Positions 1 to 5,476 are shown, counted from the first letter of the stretch. The stretch is DNA of 6,543 nucleotides from Ktedonobacterales bacterium (GCA_025450405.1 JANWHL010000196.1:1-6543); one strand, 5' to 3'. Notes: generated by a model from the sequence alone, not told the origin. A program made the numbers and translations.

Positions 1-485
1 AGCGCCGCGCCGTGGTCGATCAGCCACAGCCGCTTGTGCCAGATCAGCAGGTTGGGATTGCGCGCCGTGCGGTCGATGTTGGTCGTGTACGCATCGAACC
101 ACACAATGGCCGATGCCAACCGCGGATCGATCGCGACCGGCGATGCGGGACTGTACGGCAGCGCGCCTGGCAGGAAGTCCAAGGCCAGGTTCAAGCCCAC
201 GCTGGCGCGCAGCAGGTCGCGGATCTCGAAGTCCGGTTCGCTCCGGCCCAGCGCGGCGTCCAGTTCGGCGTAGACGATCTCAGGCACCGGCAGACTCAGG
301 GCGCGGCCAATCTCGCCCGCCACCAGCTCCGCGATCAGCGCGCGCGGTCCCTGCCCGGCGCCGCGAAACTTCAGCACATACAGCCCGTCGTCGTCCGCCT
401 CCACCAGGCCAGGGAGCGATCCACCCTCGCGCAGCGGCGTGACGTAGCGGGTCGCGAGCACCGTCCTGAGCCCGTGACCATTCAA
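1..485 (-). CDS. HipA-like kinase-fold protein (HipA_2 type), C-terminus outside window
   Basis: About 161 N-terminal residues are visible, and the gene runs off the left edge. Counted from a TTG at 485, a short beta-rich start contains the block TPLREGGSLPGLVEADDDG and then VLKF with a candidate ATP-binding Lys39. The stretch N136-I-D138-R-x-x-x-N143 looks like the HipA catalytic loop (NTDRHAKN in HipA), and D157-H-G sits where kinases have the DFG metal-binding motif. This is the pattern of the HipA_2 family, whose substrate is unknown to me; toxin activity should not be assumed. The start is uncertain: the frame has no ATG, only TTGs inside the repeat (485, 500, 515) and a GTG at 461, none with a strong Shine-Dalgarno. 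The family block begins near LRT, four codons after TTG 485, which favours 485. It lies just downstream of the transpeptidase on the same strand, so it is probably co-transcribed and perhaps translationally coupled. Identification is by recognised motifs, not by search. Confidence 0.82.
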   Translation of the reverse strand, partial: MNGHGLRTVLATRYVTPLREGGSLPGLVEADDDGLYVLKFRGAGQGPRALIAELVAGEIGRALSLPVPEIVYAELDAALGRSEPDFEIRDLLRASVGLNLALDFLPGALPYSPASPVAIDPRLASAIVWFDAYTTNIDRTARNPNLLIWHKRLWLIDHGAA

Positions 486-518
486 TGGGTGACCATTCAA
501 TGGGTGACCACTCAATAC
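474..518. repeat. 15-bp tandem repeat, three copies, at a gene junction
   Basis: The unit GTGACCATTCAATGG occurs perfectly at 474-488 and 489-503. A third copy at 504-518 (GTGACCACTCAATAC) differs at three positions. The array covers the last codons of the transpeptidase gene (stop at 512-514) and the start region of the kinase. Because the unit is a multiple of three, copy-number change would preserve frame and alter only spacing. The differences in the third copy fall partly in the transpeptidase's terminal codons, so the other two copies may have arisen from it by slippage (inference). Confidence 0.95.
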
Positions 519-2188
519 ACGATCACCGGCGTCCCCACCTGAACCCAATCGAAATACCATCCCATCGTGGACTGGGGCAGATTGATACATCCATGTGAAC
601 CGCCGTTCCATGCCGACCCGTCATTGGCGTGGGGCAGGTTCGAGCCAGGGCCGAACGTCGTGCGCCACCAGGCCTCGTGCAAATAATACCCGTTCGGCCA
701 GTAGCTCACCGCCCAATGAATCGGTGTGGGCACTTCCTTGAGCGGCGAATTCTTCGGTTCGGTAGGCTGAAAGATAATGTGCGTCACTTTGTATCCGACA
801 TAATGCAACCCCGGCGGAGACGGCCGCTCCACACGCCCGGTCGTCACGTAGCTCCAGTAGACGAGCTTGCCATCCTCATACATCCGCGCCACCTGCTCGC
901 GCAGCGAAACCACCGTCACCTGGCCCCGCATCGCTCCGTAGTCGCGCATCAATTCCAGGTCGGTCTGATGTGGCAGCCACGCCGCGGTCGGGTCACGCAG
1001 ATTGTCCATGAGTGCGCGCAGGTTCGTCTGGAGCACCCACGCCTTGTAGGCCACCATTTGGTAGGCCGACAACAGGTCGCCCGCGGGCGGATCGTTGCAC
1101 GTCCAGGACATGGGATTGTCAAACAGACACTGAACAGCACCGATGCCATTGCCGCTGGCATATTCATACGCGAACATCGGATTCGCGGCGTTGACCCTGT
1201 TCACAAGCTTGCCGAGTTGTGCCAGTTCATGCGCCGCTTGCGCCCTCGCCAGCGGCACCGCGAGCGAAGAGGTCGTCTGGTCGATCCCTTGTTCGAGGGT
1301 CACGTAGTCCGCGAGCGTCGTGGCCCGGCCCAATTCGCCCACGAATGTCTCGTACGAGCTCTGGTACCTGGCCGCCGGCTGCCCCCAGGCTGTCATGAGG
1401 TCAATCTGGCCGCGGAGTTTCGCCAGTTGCGACATTCCGACGTACGGCAGCGCTTCCGTACGGTCGGCCACCAGTTGCATGATCTGACCCTGAATCACCT
1501 GTCCCAGGCGTTGGTAAGCTGGTGCGTCCGCCGCGGTGCGGAACGCGCTCAAATCCTGGTCGTATTCAGTCTTCTCCACATTCGTGCCGATGTGCGCGGA
1601 TTGCAAGCTCTGAATCGCGGTGTGGAGGATGTCGAGTTCCTGATACGCCGGCCAGAGGGCCAGCAAAGCGCTCGCGTTATGCGCCGCGTCCTGGGCGATG
1701 CCGCCGTAATCATCTGTCGTCCGCGCGGTGCCAAAGCGTGCCGCCAGTTGGTCGTAACGCGTCTGATAGGCGGACGCCTCGACGAATCCCTGGGCCTCGC
1801 GCAGAGTCAGCGTCTGCTGAAATGTCGCCAACTCTTTCTGAGCATGCTGTTGAACCAGACCAGCATCCTGCCGCTCCGTCTGAATGACGGATGCATACAA
1901 GCGCGAATATTCCGCGCTCGCTTCTTGCGAGGTAAAGCCCCAGCTCCCCGCGGACCGCGACACCGCCGCCTCACGCTCCGCGATCGGCCGCAGTGCGCTC
2001 GAGGGAATGCCCATCGCCCCCGCGCGCGCCAGCTCGGCATCAAGTCGCGCCCGGTCCCGCGCCGCCTGACTCTGGCTCGCGTCCGGCCCGCACGCGCTCA
2101 GCATGCCCACCACGAGGAGCAGAAGCGCCACCGCCGGCAGGCAGACCAGCCGCGAACGACGCCACCACCCCGCACGAATAGCACGCAC
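512..2188 (-). CDS. L,D-transpeptidase (YkuD domain) lipoprotein
   Basis: A 558-residue protein predicted to sit outside the cell, lipid-anchored to the membrane, and to make 3-3 cross-links in peptidoglycan or attach proteins to it. I start it at GTG 2188, since GAGGTGA lies 5 nt upstream; the frame stays open to 2275 but that adds an unlikely extension. Residues 1-33 are a lipoprotein signal: Arg-rich start, Leu/Val core, lipobox L30-S-A-C33. Residues 34 to about 420 are Ala/Gln-rich and mostly helical, of unknown role, with two Cys (QCLF and SWTC) that could pair. The YkuD domain spans about 423-558 and ends in SHGCIN: catalytic Cys534, His532, and His504 in the YLHEAWW segment. That layout, and the end DWVQVGTPVIVY, resemble mycobacterial LdtMt2-type enzymes, but the His504-to-Ser531 gap is about 12 residues longer. 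The kinase gene follows directly on the same strand. I assign the family firmly, the exact cross-linking role not. Confidence 0.93.
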   Translation of the reverse strand: MRAIRAGWWRRSRLVCLPAVALLLLVVGMLSACGPDASQSQAARDRARLDAELARAGAMGIPSSALRPIAEREAAVSRSAGSWGFTSQEASAEYSRLYASVIQTERQDAGLVQQHAQKELATFQQTLTLREAQGFVEASAYQTRYDQLAARFGTARTTDDYGGIAQDAAHNASALLALWPAYQELDILHTAIQSLQSAHIGTNVEKTEYDQDLSAFRTAADAPAYQRLGQVIQGQIMQLVADRTEALPYVGMSQLAKLRGQIDLMTAWGQPAARYQSSYETFVGELGRATTLADYVTLEQGIDQTTSSLAVPLARAQAAHELAQLGKLVNRVNAANPMFAYEYASGNGIGAVQCLFDNPMSWTCNDPPAGDLLSAYQMVAYKAWVLQTNLRALMDNLRDPTAAWLPHQTDLELMRDYGAMRGQVTVVSLREQVARMYEDGKLVYWSYVTTGRVERPSPPGLHYVGYKVTHIIFQPTEPKNSPLKEVPTPIHWAVSYWPNGYYLHEAWWRTTFGPGSNLPHANDGSAWNGGSHGCINLPQSTMGWYFDWVQVGTPVIVY

Positions 2189-2193
2189 GACCC

Positions 2194-2200
2194 TCACCTC
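2194..2200 (-). promoter_or_regulatory. Ribosome binding site that sets the transpeptidase start
   Basis: On the minus strand GAGGTGA matches seven bases of the Shine-Dalgarno consensus and ends 5 nt before GTG 2188. The signal peptide begins properly at that codon, whereas starts further upstream lack such a site. Confidence 0.8.
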
Positions 2201-2293
2201 ACAAACGTCGGTCCCGAGCGGCGTCACGATGGGTTCCTCGTTTCCCGGTCCCACCCGCGCTCGGCGCGCTAGCACGTTCCTCGCCCGCGCTTC

Positions 2294-2328
2294 TCACGAC
2301 GTACAGACGCCGCGCGGGGTCACGACGT
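2294..2328. repeat. Two 9-bp direct repeats upstream of the transpeptidase gene
   Basis: TCACGACGT occurs at 2294-2302 and again at 2320-2328, with starts 26 bp apart. They lie about 106-140 bp upstream of the transpeptidase start. They could be paired regulator sites, but they could also arise by chance in this sequence. Confidence 0.5.
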
Positions 2329-2426
2329 GGCTATTCCTCGGGTTCCCGCCCCGGCAAATGCGTCCATCCGGCGCCAGTTTGGCACTCGCCGGCCAAACTC
2401 AGCACGTCTCGTGCCGTCACACCGTC

Positions 2427-2454
2427 GTCTCGCCCCCGTCTCGCCCCCGTCTCG
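2427..2454. repeat. 11-bp C-rich tandem repeat, 2.5 copies
   Basis: GTCTCGCCCCC is repeated exactly at 2427-2437 and 2438-2448, followed by a partial copy (GTCTCG, 2449-2454). It is non-coding and lies downstream of the stem-loop with respect to minus-strand transcription. It looks like a slippage product with no evident function. Confidence 0.8.
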
Positions 2455-2524
2455 TCCGCGCAATGCTCACCCGCGTGAACCACCGCCCCATTCACCGGTG
2501 CCACCTGGCCACCAAACGCGCGAA

Positions 2525-2560
2525 CGCGGGCGCTCGCCTGAGCGAGCGCCCGCGCCTTTT
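2525..2560. terminator. Perfect 13-bp stem-loop, likely terminator after the GlsB-like gene
   Basis: The arms 2525-2537 and 2542-2554 pair perfectly (CGCGGGCGCTCGC with its reverse complement) around a CTGA loop. On the plus strand the stem is followed by CCTTTT. On the minus strand, where both neighbouring genes are read, the trailing sequence is only moderately T-rich (TTCGCGCGTTT). It lies 62-91 nt past the GlsB-like stop, the right place to end that transcript and insulate the transpeptidase gene. The better T-tract on the other strand suggests bidirectional action, or that it also blocks antisense transcription. Confidence 0.65.
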
Positions 2561-2615
2561 CAGCCCGCGCGTGATCAGCCGCCAGCGCCGCGCATCGTGC
2601 GCGCCTGGCGAGCAA

Positions 2616-2915
2616 TCAGACATGCCGTGTCCGACCGCCCATACCGCCGGCGACGAGCTTCACGATGAACAACAGAATGATCGCGCCAACGAGTGCGGTA
2701 AGGAAGGTCCACAGGATGCCCCCGCCAGTGTTGACGCCGAGGGCACCAAGAATGATCCCTCCGATGAAGCCGCCGACAATACCTACGACAATGTCCCAGA
2801 GAAGCCCGAGGCCAGTGCCTCGTACAATCAGGCTGCCGACCCACCCGGCCAGCCCGCCAATCACGATCCAGACAATCCACGCCCATACAAGACTACCTAC
2901 TCCGGCGATGACCAT
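2616..2915 (-). CDS. GlsB/YeaQ/YmgE-type small membrane protein
   Basis: A 99-residue, very hydrophobic, Gly-rich protein with three predicted membrane helices, at about residues 8-29, 33-55 and 60-85. Glycines and small residues pack the helices (GGLAGWVGSLI, GIVGGFIGGIILG, LVGAIILLFIVK). This is the pattern of the transglycosylase-associated / GlsB-YeaQ-YmgE family (usually about 80-90 residues), inner-membrane proteins tied to stress responses whose molecular function is not established. I chose ATG 2915 because AGGAG ends 8 nt upstream; an upstream ATG at 3026 would add a charged extension unlike the family. The C-terminus is short and basic (GGRTRHV). The gene is divergent from the efflux pump and followed by stem-loops, so it is probably a single-gene transcript. 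Confidence 0.88.
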   Translation of the reverse strand: MVIAGVGSLVWAWIVWIVIGGLAGWVGSLIVRGTGLGLLWDIVVGIVGGFIGGIILGALGVNTGGGILWTFLTALVGAIILLFIVKLVAGGMGGRTRHV

Positions 2916-2923
2916 GTAGCGAT

Positions 2924-2928
2924 CTCCT
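2924..2928 (-). promoter_or_regulatory. Ribosome binding site deciding the GlsB-like start
   Basis: AGGAG on the minus strand with an 8-nt spacer to ATG 2915. It supports the short 99-residue form over the longer open frame. Confidence 0.75.
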
Positions 2929-3096
2929 ATCCGAGTCACGCTGGACGCCCTCCACGGCCGCCAGCGCACACGGGCGGCCAGTCGCCACCCCGCATATAAC
3001 GGCAGGCAAGAGCCATGCCACACCATGTCATTGCGCGATGTAGAAGTCTGGCCGCGTACACTTCCGCCCCGAAATAGGAGCCAATTCTACGGCGAG

Positions 3097-3105
3097 TCAC
3101 CTCCT
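3097..3105 (-). promoter_or_regulatory. Orphan Shine-Dalgarno 9-mer (AGGAGGTGA)
   Basis: On the minus strand this matches the full anti-Shine-Dalgarno core, but no gene start follows at 5-10 nt. The first possible start is a TTG 12 nt downstream (3084), opening an 18-codon frame that ends at 3028. It may mark a leader peptide upstream of the GlsB-like gene, a decayed gene, or chance. Confidence 0.35.
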
Positions 3106-3252
3106 GTGGTCAGGCGCCGACGTGCCCGCTGGGCTCTCCCAATCTCCGGGACCCGCTGCCGATTCTCCACCCAGCACTGGCCGCGGCCAGATGCCAGGTG
3201 ATACGTTCATAGGCGCTCGAAGCCCAATCCCTTCCCATCTGGCACTACTCGC

Positions 3253-3266
3253 CCGCCGTACGGCGG
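3253..3266. promoter_or_regulatory. 14-bp perfect palindrome, candidate operator of the efflux pump
   Basis: CCGCCGTACGGCGG reads the same on both strands. It ends 5 nt before the pump's GGAG and 17 nt before the GTG start. Drug pumps are often repressed through palindromes near the start, and a site here could block transcription or, as an RNA hairpin, affect ribosome entry. No regulator gene is visible in the window, so the role is inferred. Confidence 0.45.
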
Positions 3267-3271
3267 CGTGC

Positions 3272-3275
3272 GGAG
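3272..3275 (+). promoter_or_regulatory. Ribosome binding site favouring the GTG start of the efflux pump
   Basis: GGAG with an 8-nt spacer to GTG 3284. The in-frame ATG at 3320 has only a weak GAAG 5 nt upstream, so the GTG is preferred, though not certain. Confidence 0.6.
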
Positions 3276-3283
3276 AAATCGCG

Positions 3284-4909
3284 GTGAGCACTTTCGTCCG
3301 GACTCCATGCGAAGATTCCATGGCGCGTCTTCAGCCGGCAACCGCGCCCGTGGTTGCACGCACTGGTGCGTGGGTACTCACGGCCACCATCCTTGGCTCA
3401 AGTCTGTCGTTTATCGACGGTACCGCGGTGAATGTCGCGCTCCCCATCATGCAGCGCGAACTCCGCGCCACCGCCGCGGACGTCCAGTGGGTGGTCGAGG
3501 CGTACGCGCTCTTCCTCGCGGCGCTCATCCTGGTTGGTGGATCGCTCGGCGATCGCTTGGGGCGCAAGCGCGTATTCGCCACCGGGATCGCGCTGTTCAC
3601 GGCCGCGTCGGTGGTCTGCGGCCTCGCTCCCTCTCTGATCATCCTGGACATCGCCCGCGCCGTCCAGGGCGTTGGTGGCGCATTGCTCGTGCCTGGTAGT
3701 CTGGCGATCATCAGCGCCGCGTTCGACGAAGAGCGCCGCGGCGCGGCCATCGGCACCTGGTCCGCTCTCACGACCATCACCTCGGCGGCGGGGCCAGTTC
3801 TGGGCGGGTGGCTGGTCCAGTCGCTCTCCTGGCGCTGGATCTTCTTCATCAATGTCCCGCTCGCCGCGATCACCCTGTTGGTAACCGCCCGTTGGGTGCC
3901 GGAGAGCCATGGAACCGTTTCGGGCCCGCTGGATCTCCGTGGCTCGGCTTTGGTCACGCTCGGCCTTGGCGCCCTCGTCTTCGGGCTCATCGAATCAAGT
4001 TCGCTCGGCCTCGGCGCCCCGCTGGTGCTCGCCTCGCTCGCCGTTGGCGTCGCCGCCCTTGTCGCGTTCGTTATTGTCGAAGCGCGCTCCTCAGCTCCCA
4101 TGGTGCCGCTCAGCCTCTTTCGATCGCGGACATTCGCCGGCACGAATCTCCTGACGCTCTTCCTGTACGGCGCGCTCGGTGGCGCACTGTATTTCCTCCC
4201 GTTCAACCTCCTCCAGGTGCAGGGCTATACGCCCGCCGAGGCCGGAGCGGCGCTCCTGCCCATGACCCTCATCATCTTCGCGCTGTCGCGTTGGGCCGGT
4301 GGGTTGGTTCGCCGCGTCGGCGCACGACTCCCTCTCGTTATCGGTTCGGCGGTCGCGGCGGCGGGCTTCGCCCTGTTCGCGGTCCCCGGCATCGGCGGCA
4401 GCTATTGGACAACATATTTCCCGGCGATTGTCGTGCTCAGCCTGGGGATGTCGCTGGTCATCGCTCCCCTGACGACCACCGTCATGAATTCGGTGGGCGC
4501 CAATCGCGCGGGCATCGCATCCGGCGTCAATAACGCGGTGTCGCGTACCGCTGGCCTCCTGGCTGTCGCCGTCCTCAATCTGGTGGTCATTGCCGTCTTC
4601 GCTCATGCCCTCGCGACCACGCTCGCCACATCCCCCATCGATCCCGCGCTCCGCCGCGCGCTGCTCGCCGAGGCTTCACGCCTCGCCAACGCGCCCATTC
4701 CATCCGGAACGAGCCCCGCCGACGCCAGTTTGGCCCGCCACGCGCTAGACTCCGCGTTCGTGGCGGGATTCCGGGCCGCCACACTGCTTGGAGCCGCCCT
4801 GGCACTTGGATCTTCGCTCGTCGCGGCCACATTCCTTGGTGGCCACATCTCCGTCGCGACTAATCCCGTCCCCAGTGGATCGCCCGCGTCGGCCTCAGCG
4901 TCTCAGTAG
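3284..4909 (+). CDS. MFS drug:proton antiporter, DHA2 (EmrB/QacA) type
   Basis: A 541-residue inner-membrane transporter expected to export toxic small molecules in exchange for protons; substrate unknown. The DHA2 signatures appear in order: motif D1 in helix 1 (SFIDGTAVNVALP, about residues 42-54), motif A in the helix 2-3 loop (GGSLGDRLGRKR, about 85-96), motif B in helix 4 (R125-x-x-Q128-G), and motif C in helix 5 (GPVLGG, about 170-175) followed by WRWIFFINVP. Hydrophobic segments and length fit 14 helices, with the long outer loop before the last helix that is usual in this family. The C-terminal tail is short, Ser/Ala-rich and non-conserved. The start is GTG 3284 (Shine-Dalgarno supported) or ATG 3320 (529 residues); the frame stays open to 3122, but that extension is Pro-rich and unlikely. 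It is divergent from the GlsB-like gene, with no MarR/TetR regulator or membrane-fusion partner in view. Confidence 0.92.
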   Translation: MSTFVRTPCEDSMARLQPATAPVVARTGAWVLTATILGSSLSFIDGTAVNVALPIMQRELRATAADVQWVVEAYALFLAALILVGGSLGDRLGRKRVFATGIALFTAASVVCGLAPSLIILDIARAVQGVGGALLVPGSLAIISAAFDEERRGAAIGTWSALTTITSAAGPVLGGWLVQSLSWRWIFFINVPLAAITLLVTARWVPESHGTVSGPLDLRGSALVTLGLGALVFGLIESSSLGLGAPLVLASLAVGVAALVAFVIVEARSSAPMVPLSLFRSRTFAGTNLLTLFLYGALGGALYFLPFNLLQVQGYTPAEAGAALLPMTLIIFALSRWAGGLVRRVGARLPLVIGSAVAAAGFALFAVPGIGGSYWTTYFPAIVVLSLGMSLVIAPLTTTVMNSVGANRAGIASGVNNAVSRTAGLLAVAVLNLVVIAVFAHALATTLATSPIDPALRRALLAEASRLANAPIPSGTSPADASLARHALDSAFVAGFRAATLLGAALALGSSLVAATFLGGHISVATNPVPSGSPASASASQ

Positions 4910-5034
4910 TTTGCAGCCCGTGCGCGCTGGTCGCGCCCCGCCACGCGTTGGGGCCCCGGCGCGCCCTCTGCGAATGAGACATCGTTAGGCCCCACGCTTC
5001 CCCCTGTTGGTCATCCGCCGTATTCGTCCACCAT

Positions 5035-5052
5035 GTTCACACGTTCACGTGA
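5035..5052. repeat. GTTCAC direct repeat overlapping a TCACGTGA palindrome
   Basis: GTTCAC occurs at 5035-5040 and 5043-5048, and the 8-bp palindrome TCACGTGA occupies 5045-5052, running into the ribosome site of the DksA-like gene. It might be a regulator site or a minor RNA fold. The rest of the 155-nt gap after the efflux pump is GC-rich with no T-tracted terminator. Confidence 0.35.
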
Positions 5053-5056
5053 GGAG
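5051..5056 (+). promoter_or_regulatory. Strong ribosome binding site for a TTG start
   Basis: GAGGAG with an 8-nt spacer to TTG 5065. No ATG or GTG in the right frame offers a better start, so this site fixes the unusual start codon of the DksA-like gene. Confidence 0.85.
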
Positions 5057-5064
5057 AACTCGCC

Positions 5065-5442
5065 TTGGCTACACACTCGCACCCCGACCTCACGCCCGGA
5101 ATCCTCGACGAACTTCGCGCTCGCCTCGAAGAGTCCCGCAAGCAACTCACCGCCGAAGTTGCCAGGCGCCGCGGCGCCGAAGGCGTTGGCGACCGTCCCG
5201 AAACCGATCCCAACACTGAGCCGCGCGGCGACATGGCCGACCAGAGTGTCGATATCCAGGCGTGGGCCACCAACCGGCAGGAAGATCTCGACATGACGGC
5301 CCGGCTCGGCGACGTCGAACATGCGCTCGAAAAGTTCGCGCTTGGCACCTACGGAATGTGCGAAGGGTGCGGCCGCCCGATTCCCGTCGCGCGCCTCCGC
5401 ATCATTCCAGAGGCGCGCTTCGATGTGGAGCATGCCCAGTAG
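5065..5442 (+). CDS. TraR/DksA-family protein with altered zinc finger
   Basis: A 125-residue cytoplasmic protein. Family members bind RNA polymerase through its secondary channel and tune transcription, as DksA does with ppGpp. Residues about 10-35 and 63-93 are charged helices that would form the coiled coil. The tip between them reads D56-M-A-D59-Q-S, matching the D71-P-A-D74-R-A tip of E. coli DksA, with both acidic residues kept and the following Ala changed to Ser. The zinc-finger part has C99-x-x-C102 and then, 18 residues on, D120-x-x-H123 where DksA has its second Cys pair. The protein could bind zinc through two Cys, Asp and His, or may have lost the metal. It is shorter than DksA (151 residues), like many DksA-like paralogues. 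It starts with TTG behind a strong GAGGAG and stops 34 nt from the convergent pgi stop. The family call is firm; its effect on transcription is inferred. Confidence 0.9.
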   Translation: MATHSHPDLTPGILDELRARLEESRKQLTAEVARRRGAEGVGDRPETDPNTEPRGDMADQSVDIQAWATNRQEDLDMTARLGDVEHALEKFALGTYGMCEGCGRPIPVARLRIIPEARFDVEHAQ

Positions 5443-5470
5443 ACCGCTTAGAGCACGCCCAATAAACCGC
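5428..5470 (+). repeat. Imperfect 20-bp direct repeat duplicating the end of the DksA-like gene
   Basis: Positions 5428-5447 and 5451-5470 match at 17 of 20 bases. Each copy spells Glu-His-Ala-Gln-stop followed by ACCGC (GAG CAT GCC CAG TAG, then GAG CAC GCC CAA TAA). All three differences are transitions at third codon positions and so synonymous. The second copy is shifted 23 nt, out of frame with the gene, and CGCTT precedes both copies at slightly different distances. It fills most of the gap before pgi. Confidence 0.8.
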
Positions 5471-5476
5471 CCAGCG

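Larger units (their letters stand above)
2189..2615. other. Gene-free stretch between GlsB-like and transpeptidase genes
   Basis: These 427 nt separate two minus-strand genes. They hold the transpeptidase ribosome site, a pair of 9-bp direct repeats (2294-2328), an 11-bp C-rich tandem repeat (2427-2454), a strong stem-loop (2525-2554) and a second, bulged GC-rich stem-loop (about 2580-2610) beginning 6 nt after the GlsB-like stop. A promoter for the transpeptidase gene is expected here, but I see no convincing -35/-10 pair. Open frames through the region are low-complexity Arg/Pro/Ala translations and look like GC-driven shadows. Confidence 0.7.
2916..3283. other. Divergent spacer between GlsB-like and efflux-pump genes
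   Basis: These 368 nt must hold the promoters of both flanking genes. Visible items are the GlsB-like ribosome site, an orphan nine-base Shine-Dalgarno match on the minus strand (3097-3105), a 14-bp palindrome (3253-3266) and the pump's ribosome site. TTATAT on the minus strand at about 2994-2999 could be a -10 box for the GlsB-like gene, but no good -35 sits 16-18 bp upstream of it. No convincing plus-strand promoter is seen. Confidence 0.6.

Noticed and set aside
12..542. 176-codon plus-strand frame opposite the kinase, with repeated IQWVT at its end
   Set aside because: The apparent peptide repeat is just the 15-bp DNA repeat translated. The minus strand carries the kinase motifs.
629..2272. 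547-codon open frame on the plus strand opposite the transpeptidase
   Set aside because: It is Arg/His/Pro-rich, has no family motifs and mirrors a gene with clear lipobox and SHGCIN motifs on the other strand. It is a GC-driven antisense shadow.
2580..2610. GC-rich bulged hairpin 6 nt past the GlsB-like stop as a separate terminator
   Set aside because: The stem has two bulges and no T-tract on the transcribed strand. The perfect stem-loop at 2525-2554 is the better candidate.
2331..2615. 94-codon minus-strand frame starting (TTG) right after the GlsB-like stop
   Set aside because: It reads through two stem-loops and the C-rich repeat, has no Shine-Dalgarno and no recognisable domain. Immediate adjacency to the stop is its only support.
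2103..2999. 298-codon plus-strand frame across the transpeptidase start, spacer and GlsB-like gene
   Set aside because: It overlaps two well-supported minus-strand genes and a stem-loop, its composition is low-complexity, and no domain is recognisable.
3097..3105. TCACCTCCT on the plus strand as a 16S rRNA 3' end
   Set aside because: Only nine bases match, and the flanks do not resemble the conserved GGCTGGATCACCTCCTT context. It is simply the complement of a Shine-Dalgarno sequence.
3331..4206. 291-codon minus-strand frame inside the efflux pump
   Set aside because: It is antisense to a gene with all DHA2 motifs; its translation is Arg/Ser/Thr/Pro-rich and lacks motifs.
4932..4963. CGCGCC/GGCGCG inverted repeat after the efflux pump as a terminator
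   Set aside because: The arms are only 6 bp, the loop is long and GC-rich, and no T-run follows.
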